A stretch of DNA of 64,000 nucleotides, taken from positions 49,786,771 to 49,850,770 of the forward strand of contig NC_081541.1 in NCBI RefSeq assembly GCF_901000735.1. The letters run 5' to 3'. Within the stretch, counting starts at the first letter, position 1. Every line of letters begins with the position of its first letter. Source of the DNA: Corylus avellana (lineage: Eukaryota > Streptophyta > Magnoliopsida > Fagales > Betulaceae). Of this stretch, positions 33,028-44,604 are shown in pieces. Position numbers and translations under genes: made by a program. The notes under the pieces are model-generated. The model did not search any database. It saw nothing but the letters and a program-made list of their open reading frames with translations, and was not told the DNA's origin.

Positions 33028-35975
33028 TTATTCAATCAATCTGTTATCAATCCTTTTCTGTTCGATGTGAGCAATCTTGCGCCATTCTTTTCCTTTTCTT
33101 TTACGTTGCCATTTTTTTGTCAACAAAGGACAGCCGACGATATGTAGGATAGAAAGAGAGGCAGGTAACTCCTTCTTGTCTGGCATGTGCTTGAGCTTAG
33201 GACACTTAAAGATCCCCAGCTCTTTAAGAGCACGGAGGTGTAGAAGCCCCTTGCCCAAAGATTTCAAATTTGGGAAGTGAGAGACGTAAAGAGTGGTCAG
33301 ACTAGGGGGCAGCAGCTCCGCCTTTGGGAAGGACTCCACATCTTCATGATTTCCACAGATTTTCAAGCTTGTAAGAATGGGGAGGTTCTGCGAACCCCAT
33401 CCCAACCGACTCACAATGAATTTTTCACAACTCTCGATCTCAATTGATTTCAGATTGGAAGGCAAGCCCCCTTCAGGAAGAGACTCAATTTTTGGACATT
33501 CACTTATACGCAGTACCGCACGAGACGGAAAGAGTATGTCCATTTTTTCGGGAAGTGATCTGAGGCCCTCACATGCTATGATCGAAAGTGATGTAAGGAT
33601 GGGGGCACGCAATTCTCTGTTTGGAAAAGATACAAAATTTTTGCAACGCTCAATCAGCAAGTTGGCTAAGACTAAATCATGTTCATAATTTTCTGGAACC
33701 GTAAGAGATTTCAGACTGCCACACTCCAACAAATTGAGTTGATAAAGCTTTGGGAATAAATCTAGCTAATGGAAAGGAATCGAGATCCGAACAATGGTTC
33801 AACGACAATGTTTCAAGGGATGAATAGTGCACGTGTGCTGGGAGCTCTAACGTCCGAAAATCGTAAACCTCAAGGGTTTTCAATGTAGAGGGAAATCTAC
33901 CCTCAAGTGAATCACAGTAACGAATTGATAACTTTTGAAGACAGCTGTTGGAGTCTATCGTTCCCTCGAAAAGGGACTTAAGTGATCTACAGAAACCCGA
34001 TGTGGATGGTTTCTAATGCAGAGGGAAGGCGAAGGGACTGAAGTGAGTCACAGTCACTGATGTGGAGAGTTTTTAGTGTAGAGGGAAAGCGAAGGAACTG
34101 AAGTGAGTAACAGAAACTGATGTTGATGGTTTTTAATGCAGAGGGAAGGCGGAGGGACTTAAGTGAGTGACAGTACATGATGTCGAGAGTTTTTAGTACT
34201 GTAGAGGGAAGGCGAAGGGATGTAAGTGAACAATAAGAGATTTCTAACTCTTGAAGACCGTCGATGGACTCTATCATTCCCTCTGGTATGGACGCTGCCT
34301 CCTCAAATCCAAAAAGTACGAGCTTTTTCATTCCTCTTGCCAATTCCTTTAACAGCATCTTCTTACAATTGGTTAACTCCAATTCACCAATGGCAGGAGT
34401 CTTTGGGAGTGGAGTCACCAGCTGTTGACACTCACAAATCTCAAGTTTGGTTAAAGAAGGAAGATAATGGACAGGCAAGCCTCCTTTTAGCTCAGGGCAA
34501 TTCTTAATATAAAGCACTTCAAGTCGACGAAAAGCTACACCTCCATTTTCAGAAACCCATTCCTCCCATTTTGCCATATGCTCGAATTTTAGAACTTTCT
34601 AAGGCATCAAATGACATAAGTGAAGAAGAACTTTCATGGTGCCACAAAACTCAAGACCCGCTCTAACAACTTCATTAAATCCAACAATAGAGAGGTTCTG
34701 CAGAGAGGGTAACTGCCCAAGGGGTGGCAAGCTACCGCAATAGTTACAGTTTTGTAGATGAAGAGATGCTAGTTGAGAGAATGAAGGAAGCCCTATCCAA
34801 TTTGAAAGACTTCTACCACCATAGTATAGGAAAACGAGGCTTTTCAAGTTTGTAGAGGGTTGTAGACTATCAAGTACAATTTTCTGACTTTCTGAAAAAT
34901 TATTAGCATCTTTCCATTCCAATACCAACTCTTTGAGGTACTTTTTATTCCCCAAGCTTGCATCTAGAGCATCTGTAGGAGATTCAACATTTTGGAGCTC
35001 CAAAATCGAAAGTGATCCTCGAAGATTTACAAGTTTTTCCCAATTCTCCAATGCATGACTCACTACCTTTGCCGACGATGAATACAGTCAACATCTGAAT
35101 GCATTTCAATTGACTAATTTGTATTGGCATCTCTGTTATTTTAGTTCCAGTAGTATAAAGATGACGTAAACTAATAAGTTTCCACATATCGCTCGGCAAT
35201 GCTGTAAGCATTTTACACTCTGACAAAATCAATGTTTGTGAATTGCACAACTTACATATAGAATCAGACAGTTTTTGAACACTAGTGAAAGAAAGATCCA
35301 AGTAACGTATGTGTGTAAGTTTGCCAATTGAATCTGGCAATTCAGTCATATTGTCATAACAAGACAAAGAGAGCACACGTAAGCACTTTAGTAGAGGCAA
35401 TAACTCATGTGGTACCCTTTTTGTTAGGTTGAAAAAGTTAACTCCAAGACAAGTCCGTTGGTAGGAAAGTGCACAACTTCTTAGCCTTGTAAAGAACCTC
35501 AAACTTCTTAAAGCCATCTTGCTCGCATTTTCTCCAGAATAATCACCCTCCATCCTTACATTGAATTTTCCGGACACAAATGTTGCTAAATCATTCACAA
35601 GATCATGCATTGTGAAAAGTGATTTATTGTCACTTGATTGTTGGAATAATGATCTTGATACAAGAGCAAAGAAGTAACCATCACCAGCTTCTTCTATTGT
35701 CGTGTCTTTAGATTCATGTAGGAAACCTTCTGCCATCCATATTAAGACTAACTTGTGTTTTTCGAAAACATAATTTTTTGGAAATATTGAACAGTAAGCA
35801 AAGCACCGCTTTAGATGTGATGGAAGATACTTGTAGCTTAATCTTAGAGCAAGAATAATTTTTATTTCTTCAATTGGCAAATCCCAGAATTCGTTCTTCA
35901 ATATCTTATTCCATTCATCAACATCCCATTTGGACCTCAAGAGAGCCCCAATTGCTTTGATTGCTAAAGGAAGGC
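33028..35975 (-). pseudogene. CNL-3, 5'-truncated and frameshifted
   Basis: Reads on the minus strand from the GLPL motif (DGLPLAIKAIGALLRSKWDV) through CFAYCSIFPKNY, FTMHDLVNDLATF and LRRs to IDNRLIE and the stop. The coiled coil and the first two-thirds of NB-ARC, including P-loop and kinase-2, are missing; the 5' break at ~35975 joins IDM1-module sequence (TTGGACATCAATTGTAGGACC). Frame breaks seen: an extra A in a run at 35034-35038; one near 34600-34640; a 1-bp shift near 33990; and a 4-bp insertion near 33765. LRRs at 33970-34212 are expanded as 60-bp repeats. It cannot encode a working receptor. It is more diverged from CNL-1/-2/-4/-5 than they are from each other, so it is an older member. 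Confidence 0.85.
33970..34212 (-). repeat. 60-bp tandem repeats encoding LRR units
   Basis: About four units with period exactly 60 bp (unit marks GTTTCTAATGCA 34009, GTTTTTAGTGTA 34069, GTTTTTAATGCA 34129, GTTTTTAGTACT 34189). Each encodes a 20-residue LRR of the form LPSALKTI.IS.C.SLQ.LR. Other CNLs here have a single LRR at this place. Confidence 0.85.
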
Positions 35976-36740
35976 CATCAATTGTAGAAAACTAGTAACA
36001 ATTGATTTTGGACATCAATTGTAGGACCTCTGTGGAGCCAACACCACATAATTTGAGCCCATCCACCCAAATCATTTGAAAACACTTATACATCAATCAC
36101 TACAACCCCGTTTGCTTATAGGGGATAGAAAATCTCAAATCAGATAAAATTTTGTTATTAATTTGTTTAAAGCAGGCAAAGACTTGTTAAGGCGTTGGTT
36201 GTGCCTTGATTTGATTATAAAATCTACAAAGTTTTTCATGCTGTCACTTAACCACATATATAAAAAATGAAAGAAACAAATGTTATAAATAGACAGAACC
36301 ATATTTAGAGATCAGAGCACCCTGCCTCGAAGAAAAAAAGTGCTCAACCTTTTCTTCATTTTTAAGTTTTCTTCAAAATCCAAATGCCTCCTTGATGATC
36401 AAACAGTTGAAGAGTATAAAATTCTTTGGACAATGAAACAATACTTCAATGGAACACTCTCTTTTAGCTATCTCAGCAGAAGAAAGCTTAGGACTGAACC
36501 ATCCATCATGCTCATTCATTCTTTGGACAATGAAACAATACTTCAATGGAACACTCTCTTTTAGCTATCTCAGCAGAAGAAAGCTTAGGACTGAACTATC
36601 CATCATGCTCATTCATAGGGTCATAACAAGCAACTTGTATGTTGAAAGAAGTAATAGTTGCATCTGTATGGAGCGTGGCACGTGGGATGCTGAATCTGTA
36701 AACACTACTTCAAACAACCCTTTTATAAAGCCAAGAATAT
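35976..36740 (+). repeat. Repeat shared with 23471-24055, with 97-bp tandem pair
   Basis: 36090-36740 matches 23480-24050 in the same orientation. 36421-36517 and 36518-36614 are nearly identical 97-bp tandem units (ATTCTTTGGACAATGAAAC); the 23.9 kb copy has one unit. Confidence 0.8.
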
Positions 36741-37079
36741 GAATATAGGAAACAAAAGAGAAACTCTCTCTCAAGTACTCTTATTCATAAAAATGAACTA
36801 CAATAACAACTAGGCAGTCTAGCTGGTCTCATTGTGCTTAAATAGAATTTAAGGATTCAACATTGAAAGTAAAGTTACAAAACTTGTCTTTATTAAAAAC
36901 TATAGCAACTTCGCTCGAGCTAATGGCGCACGAGGGTCGCACAGAAGCTTCTATCCTATGCTTAGCTACAGTATTGTTCGTCCCAAGGTGAAGCAAACAC
37001 CACACAAGATGTCTCTTGAAGAATCCAGAAGCCTTCCTCCTTCACTTAAGATCCACCATGAGGCCATTTGCAAGTTGGG

Positions 37080-39250
37080 GCTGCACCAATAATTCAACAT
37101 GCAGAGATTGACTTGCAGCACTGTTGTTCCTCGAAAGATCACTATAGGGTAATGTTTCTTCTACTTATTAAGCTACAACACAAAAAAAAAAACAAAACAA
37201 AAAAAAATGTACATATTAGTCTCAAGTTCTTTCATCTCCCAAACCCCAAAAAGAACGTGGGAAAAACATATACCTCATCTTGGTCTAATAAACCAAATTC
37301 TGCCCATGTTGATTCAGCGTCATCAGCCGTTGGCAGCACATGGTTCCGAATGCAAGTAAACAAGGACCGAAAGTAATCCTACACTACCAGCATATATCAA
37401 TTTAGAATAGGTGCCACCATCCAAAATAGAAATAAGAAACTCCCCGTCCATGGATGAAAATTACCCGTCCTTGATAATAAGTATTTGTTGCTACTAGAGG
37501 AAGCTCTGCCACTTCCTGCCCAAATATTATGGAACATGCATCATCTTTTCTTCAATTGGTAAGGTTATACATGCACCCGGTGGAGCTTGAACCTACGACC
37601 TCACCCTCTAAAGAGAGGAAGTATCATTTGAGCTAAAGTTCAGTGGTAACTGGCTGCATTATCAAGAATAATAATCAGAATAATGCATGTATTGTAAAAC
37701 ATTATCTGGTAAAAATATCACAGTTTTGAGCACGTAAGGCATGAAAATGCATTGATACTATGTGAGAATTGCATATGTTGTACCCTACACAATTAATGAT
37801 GTAACGAGCTATCTCATTGTTGAAACTAACTTCATATGATTTGATCTTAGAGATGCTTACTATAATGGAACTCAAATTTTTATTTTTTTACATGTAATGG
37901 AAAGTCACTTGTATACTAACATAGCAATTAACAATCTGTCACATGAAAAATGGCAACATACTCTGAAAGCTACTATCTAGTTTCATATGATGAAGAGGCC
38001 AATTCCAATTAAGAACTCACCATCCTGTATCAATGTTAGCCTCCTTAAAACATTCAGAAGTGCATGAGTCTGGAAACTTTTGATCTCCACAAACTACAAA
38101 ATTTTACAAAGAAGAATGAATTTTGTTGCAATCCGTGCAACAAAACCACTTCTGTTAATGTTTGTAGTTCAAATAAATAGAAAAGTAATTCGGGTGGCAA
38201 TAGAACTGCAAAATATAATGAGAAAATTCTCACCCTAAGGTCTACCAAATGATGATCCTTCGGACAGCCAATATATTCCTTTGCACATTGGGGGAACAAT
38301 ACATGTAATTAGGATAAAAGCCAAAAGAATAAAATTCTTGATACATAGCAGCAAGCCACAGTTTTATCACAAGAAACTAGTCAATCACAAAACATATAAC
38401 AAGGAGTAATCACTGGATGGGTCTAAGTTTCAATTACATAAAGAAAGAAACTAAAGTGGAAAGCTAAGACAACCTATTTCTTGTCAAATTTCGAAATTCC
38501 TTTCCAGACTTTGGGTGGACCTGGTCCACGGAGGTCTTGCCAATTGATTTTGGACATCAATTGCAGGACCATACCTCCGTGGAGCCAACACCACAGAATT
38601 TGACCCCAACCACCCAAATGACTTGAAACACTTGTATATGATGCCCAAATAGCATGAGTTTCTAACTCTGAGTAGCTCACATGCTAACTAAATGCAAATA
38701 AAATCAATGTCAAGAAAAAGCAAATTTACCTCACAGTTGCAGCAAGTACAAAAGATGAGACCAACAATTTTTGCCCACAGCATATCACTACTCAGAAAAG
38801 AAAATCCAACATATCAATACTCAGTTGCATCAAATTCCCATTGTTAGTTTCAGCCTATTTAGGAAGATGTCCTCCTGTAATTCATTAAACAGCCAAAACG
38901 TCACATTTTCTTTATTTTTATTTTTTATTTAAAAAAGAAAAAGGAAAAAAAGAACTTATGCTAATGAACTTTATAAGATAACAAACATGATGCAAAACAA
39001 ACCTCTGCAATTCATAATGATGCAGTAGATTTCTTTAAAGAGGAACAACCATTGAATTTCAGACACTCTTATAACCGTCCACCAAAGCATTTACACGTTA
39101 CAGAAAATGTTCTCCTACTCAACGCTGGTAAATGTTTATTTGCCACCAAAACACAATATCCAACTACTTTCAATCACACCTTGCAGCCTGGTTTCTCTAG
39201 GGGCCTACAGTACAAGGGACATAATCAATATGCATACATATATATACTAT
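37080..39250 (-). pseudogene. IDM1/ROS4-like acetyltransferase relic, most complete copy
   Basis: Read on the minus strand the exons come in family order: Jas-like block (39040-39190, GCKV..); CTCCNCE and donor (38728-38780); SELETHAIWASY (38640-38690); CAKEYIGCPKDHHLVDLR (38234-38300) ending at a GTGAGA donor; KWFCCTDCNKIHSSL (from 38152); EVAELPLVATNTYYQGR (37465-37515); DYFRSLFTCI then LPTADDAESTWAEFG (37274-37378); and IVIFRGTTVLQ near 37110-37155. The last three are the GNAT acetyltransferase domain of IDM1-like proteins (VAELPLVAT...GYFQ.LFSCIE...VLPAAEEAESIWT). Splice acceptors and donors flank several pieces. Defects: an in-frame stop at 38104-38106, a shortened GNAT segment, and no first PHD finger. 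The family protein is nuclear and guides active DNA demethylation (known for Arabidopsis IDM1). Confidence 0.75.
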
Positions 39251-39259
39251 TGATAATGA

Positions 39260-39773
39260 AAAGAACAACCATTAAAAAAATTACCCGCACCTCTTGGTCA
39301 ATAGAAAATGTTACCATCTAAAACCGGCTTCAGTTTCTCATTTCAACATTTTGATAATTGAAGGTATCAGAAACAGCATGTGCATCAAATTTGTTCAATG
39401 CCGGCTAGATATCAGGAAAACTGCCATTTTTTTACCATAAATCAAGTCAGTCACCTTAACAGTGATCACACAGTAGCCACAAGAAAATATTTTTCTATCA
39501 CTGATTACCTTTTCCCTTATAGAAGCTTTGAGGAGAAAAGGTACTGAATGGTAATTCAAAGCACTTCCAACAAAAGAAAAAAAAACCAAAATTCCCCTGA
39601 ACTTTTGCAAGGTGCACAGGTTCCCACTAAACTTTCAGTACCTATTCATGAGAAAATAGCTAAACGTCTGAATCAACAAAGAAATTAACAACACATGCAT
39701 AGTAGATTGAAATGGAAAACCTACACAAACGTGCATCAGATCATATGAATAGTTTATGCAAATAAAGATAACT
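39260..39773. other. Intergenic, no gene seen
   Basis: AT-rich module intron-like sequence partly shared with 32120-32400. No coding evidence. Confidence 0.5.
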
Positions 39774-42060
39774 TTCAGTTTATCATGGTGCTAATGCAGA
39801 TTCTAATTAAACATACCATGCAAGTGCTAAGCTGGTTTCCAATCAACTCGAGATGCTTTTTGACACAAATAAAAGCATGCATTAAAAAATAGCAAATGAG
39901 GCTTCGTCTGTTTCCTAGTACCCATTCATGGATCTTTTAGAGTAAATTCAACTTAATTGTTTGAGTTATTAGATATCGCATGGAATATATGGCTTTCTTT
40001 TCAAGTATAAAATTTTGAAGTGAACAACCAATAGTTATGGATAAATATTGTTACCATTTGTAGTTCAAATAAACAAAAAAGTATTTCTAGTGGCAATAGA
40101 ATTGCAAAATAGGACAGGAAAAATTTGACAATCACTCACATGGAAAATGGCAACAACATTTGAAAGCAAATGTCTAGTTTGAATTTTGTTTTTTACTATG
40201 AACATGGGAAAAAGTCTAGTTTCATAAGAAGATGTCAATTTTCAATTAAGAACCCTCCATCTTATTGAACGTTAGCCTCCTTACAGGATTCAGAAGTGAT
40301 TACGGAAGCTTTTGTTCTCTGCGAAACAGAACCACTTCCCTTTAGGCAATTTCTGGTGGATGAGTCTTGTTAACATTTGCAGATCCAATAAATAGAAAAG
40401 TAATTCTGGTGGCAACAGAATTGCAAAAAATAACAAAAAAAGTCCTCACCCCTTAGTCTTATATATTGTGATCCTTCAAACAGTCAACATCATATTCCTT
40501 TTCACACTAAGGGAACCAAAAATTCACATAAAAAAAAAAAAAAAACACATAAGCCAAAAAGTTAATAATGACTACTTTGAAATCTAATCTAATAATGCGT
40601 ACCCATCATTAACATCAGCTGTTTAAGCAAGGCTAGCTCGAGAATCTTTTCAGCACTCCACACATGATTTACATAGCAGCATCAAATTCCTATTGTCAGT
40701 TTCAGGAAGATGTCCTGCAATTCATTAAACAGCCAAAGCATCACATTTTCTTTTAAAAAAGAAGTTAACGCAGATGAACTTTATAGCATAACAAATATGA
40801 TGCAAAAGATACCTTTGCAATTCAGACTGACGGTAGATTTATTTGAAGAAGAACAACCATGGAATTTCAGATAGACTCTTCTAGCGGTCCAACGAAGCAT
40901 TTACACATGCATTCATGATATTACAGAGAATGTTCTTCTACAGCCAACATAAAAATAAGCACACATGCAATGATCCACAAACAATCTAATGGGTCTTCTC
41001 AAATAGCATCGAGTACCCACTTCAACTCCTCTGCATTTGCCACCGAAACATAATATCCCACTACTTTCAATCACACCTTGCAGCCTGGTATCTCCAGGGA
41101 CTCTAGCCTATAATACAAAGAGACATAATCAATATTCATTTATATGAATATGTATGTGTACTGCCCATAAAGTAAAGAATCACCATTAGTTGGGTGTCCC
41201 TATAAAGTTGGAAAGCATTGGACTTGGTACCATTTGAGACAATTGATTGGCTACATTTATCAGAATAATATATCTATTCTACGAAAAATACAAATAGGTG
41301 CCTCTGTTATTACTTTTTTGTATCCCTCTGTTCCTCGGATACAATTCGATGCTTCTACGGCCAAATCTCAATTTATGTAAAGCCTTCAATGGATTCCTTA
41401 TTAAAACATAAATTTTTATTTGGGTGTATAGATAGTATTTCTTTATTCTTCATAATTTATTATCTGGTAAAACACTGCCCGACATATAGGCCCTACCAAA
41501 AAATAGGCCTCATATATTTCTTCCTTAAAAACAATTAAATAATTATAACACAGAGAAAAAAATAAGGGTGGTAGAATATTATATTTTATAAAGCAATGAT
41601 GGAATGAAGTATGGGATCAAAATACACCTAGAGCACAAAAATGAAATAAAAACCAGACAAGTATTTTAAATAATGGCATTTCCTTTAAGAGAAAATAAGA
41701 GTCAGAGTCTAAAGCAGGTTGCTGTAAAAGAGAATTTACAATGCAAGTTCGCATGCTCTTGTGGTAGGAATTGATGAAATTGATGATTGACAGAGATTTA
41801 TAAAAATGTTTCGTGTTTTTCTTCTTAAGAAGTGTTTTGAGTTTTGAGAAGAATTTTGTAACTTGCTATGAAAAATGTGTTAGTGGTGGGCCACATCTGA
41901 AATTGGTGAAGTTGGGGACTCTTGTAAGAGAAAAGAGCAAAAGGTACCAGTCTCAGGAGGTATTGCTTGATTTTGAGTATCAAGAAGTGTTTCATATCTT
42001 AGTAATTCGGCCTGAAACTCATCAAAGGAAAGTGATTTTTCTTGAACAGCAAATGAAAAG
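39774..42060 (-). repeat. Direct duplication unit 1 (partner 50128-52430)
   Basis: Nearly identical, same orientation, to 50128-52430. Together with the following CNL (CNL-4 here, CNL-5 there) it forms a ~10 kb direct duplication. Beyond 42060 the two copies diverge: this copy has the 42166-43905 segment, while the other has an unrelated 52440-53150 stretch. Confidence 0.85.
40230..41120 (-). pseudogene. IDM1-like relic
   Basis: Minus-strand pieces: Jas-like exon at 40865-41105 (GILCFGGKC; then exon remnants); CEKEYDVDCLKDHNI (40445-40510) with an internal stop; and KLPKGKWFCF (40300-40345) followed by a short internal deletion relative to 38060-38150. The order is correct for the family but the GNAT region is not seen. 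Duplicated at 50590-51500. Confidence 0.65.
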
Positions 42061-42289
42061 TCTACTGAATATAAAGTACCTGGTAACATAAAATAATTGT
42101 GCAAGGACCAAATTTCTGCTGAAATTATGGCCTGTGGAAGCATCGAGATCAACTCCGATTAAAAATCTATCAAATTGACGATGTAAATTTAAAGTTAATA
42201 TGACAAAAAATAAATAAAATATGAAAAGTAAAAAGAATAAAATTATTGATACATAGTAGCGAGCAAATATGGCCCACAGTTTTATCACA

Positions 42290-43180
42290 GGAAACTAGTC
42301 AATCACAAAACATGTAACAAGGAGTAATCACTGGAAGGCCCTTAAGTTTCAATTACATTAAGAAAGAAGCTAAAGTGGAAAGCTAAGACAATCTGTTTCT
42401 TGTCAAATTTCGAAATTCCTTTCTAGACTTTGGGTGGACCTGGTCCACAAAGGTCTTGCCAATTGATTTTGGACATCAATTGTAGGACCTCAACCACCCA
42501 AATGATTTGAAACACTTATATATGATACCCAATTAGCATGAGTTTCTGACTCTGAGTGGCTCACATGCTCAGTAAATGTAAATAAAATCAATCTCAAGCA
42601 GAAAAAAATTTACCTTGCAGTTGCAGTAAGCACAAGAGATGAGACCAACAATTTTTGCCCACAACATAATATTACTACTCAGAAAAGAAAATCCAACATA
42701 TCAGTTCACAGTTGCATCAAATTCCCATTGTATGTTTCAGGTAGATGTCCTGTAATTCATTAAACAACCAAAACGTCACATTTTATTTATATAAACAAAA
42801 ACAAAGAACTTATGTTGATGAACTTTATAACATAACAAACAGGATGCAAAACAAACCTCTGCAATTCAGAATGATGCGGTAGATTTCTTTGAAGAGGAAC
42901 AACCATAGAATTTCAGACAAACTCTTCTAGCAATCCAACAAAGCATTTACACATGCATTCATGACAGTACAAAGAATGTTCTCCTTCTCCAGGAAAATAT
43001 ACGCTAGTAAATAGTTCTTGCACTTTCCACATGCAGCTCGAACAACACAGAACAACCTACAGCCAACATAAAAACACCTCCTTCTGCATTTGCCACAAAA
43101 ACACAATATCCCAGTACTTTGAATCACACCTTGCAGCCCGGTTTCTCCAGGGACTCTAGCCTACAATACAAACAGACATA
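42290..43180 (-). pseudogene. IDM1-like relic, inverted twin of 19741-20761
   Basis: Same content as the 19.7 kb relic: GCKV with a frame change, GILCFCGKC, AYIFLEKEN, VMNACVNALLD; then LISCAYCNCK before a GTAAAT donor near 42610-42660; and SESETHANW near 42545. Broken by frameshifts and without PHD or GNAT domains. Confidence 0.65.
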
Positions 43181-43874
43181 ATCAATATTCATATATATAT
43201 ATATATAGGGCTGTGCACGGGTCGGTTCGGGGCGGGTTTGGAGTTTTTTGCCACCCGACCCGTGAATATCGGGTTTGGTAAATTCTTACCCGTTACCCGG
43301 ATTAAATGCACTAAAACTGCCAGATTTCGGGTAGTTCAGGGCGGATTGTGCGGGGCGGGTTTCGCGGGTTGGTCGGGCGAGTCGGATATTTTAATGGGCA
43401 TCAATTTCAAATTTAAGTCCTGGTTTTTTTGTAAATTTTTTAAAAAACTGGTCTTCTGTAATTTTTTTTAAAAACCGGATTTGGGCTAAAACTTATCAGG
43501 AATTCTTTTTTTTTGTATTGTTTACAATTTTTATGGTTGGATTTTTTTTGTGTGACTCCAACACGAGAGACAATGACGTTAGTTCACTTTCTAGAGAGAG
43601 AGAGCGAGAGAGAGATGAGAGAGAAACCTTGAGATCGGCACGACTGTGAGAGAGAGAGAGAGAGAGAGGAGCGGTATGGTTCTCCGCCGAGATCCTCCGC
43701 CGGCGAGAGTGAGAGAGGAGCGGCGCTTGGTCTGGAGAGTGGATTGAGAGACAAGTGAGGGTGAGAGGCGCTGGCCGCTTGGTCTGGAGAGGGGAGAGTC
43801 ACGGGCACGGCGTCGGCTTGTGTGAAAGGAGAGAAAAGCTGAAAATCAGAAAATGTGAGGAATGAGGAAGGATA

Positions 43875-44228
43875 TTAGGGATTTAGGGTTAAGTTACATA
43901 TGGGCGGAGCCAACACAGGAAGAATCTCAGGTGATGTAGGGATCACCGGAGAAGACACCGGCTTTGCAGCTACAGTCACCACCGGATGCGTAGACCCAGA
44001 ACCCAACCCAGACCACTCCGGTAAAGAAATCACCGGCGTAGACACAGCCGCACCCACAGAAGGAACCCCAGACGGCAACTCCAAGGCCACACCCACAGCA
44101 ACCACCGAAACCTCTGTAACCTCAATGGAAAGTTCCATCGGCGACCCAGAGTCCGAAGAAGGCACCACCTCTGCGTCAGAGACCAAAGGAGTCACCGGAA
44201 AAATCTCGGGCGACATGGTCGGTACCAA
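43875..44228 (-). pseudogene. Ser/Val/Pro-rich open frame, truncated copy
   Basis: Differs from the 18673-19026 product by one residue (Ser for Phe near residue 57). It begins ~375 bp beyond the CNL-4 stop codon in the same orientation and is truncated by the same inserted segment after SPEILPVLAP. The shared truncation shows the insertion came before the inverted duplication. Confidence 0.4.
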
Positions 44229-44604
44229 AGTTTAGGGGAAATGGATTTGAAGTTATAAGGGTTAAGGGATGCAAAAATGGAAGTAGTCGGTTTCTGCTTT
44301 AAATCAGATTAGGAAATACTTAATTATTAAGGGTTTGATTATGTATGAGCAACCAAAAAAAAAAAAACAGAGCAAACCGAGAAGTTGTTCACTAAAAATC
44401 AACTAACATGTTAGTCATCAAATAAATATGCAGAATAATTGGGTATATATCGTTGAAAGTGGGTGGAGCATTCTTTTTTTTATCAAAGATATATAGCAAC
44501 TAAAAGCAGATTAAAACAGAGAGGGTAAATCATATAAGATAAATTAGGTGATTGAAAATTACACATACCGAAATATGGGGACTCCTGCTAGACAGACTTT
44601 TCGC

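Larger units (their letters stand above)
42166..44604 (-). repeat. Right arm of inverted duplication, CNL-4 3' flank
   Basis: Reverse complement of 18289-20761 at very high identity. It contains an IDM1-like relic, the GC-rich inserted segment (43205-43905) and the truncated Ser/Val/Pro-rich frame. Confidence 0.85.

Noticed and set aside
33970..34212. Regular 60-bp repeats as a CRISPR-like array
   Set aside because: No spacers; units are contiguous, encode LRRs, and the genome is a plant.
43238..43471. Gly/Phe-rich frames at 43238-43471 and 19430-19687
   Set aside because: They arise from CCCG- and T-rich repeat sequence and differ in length between the copies.
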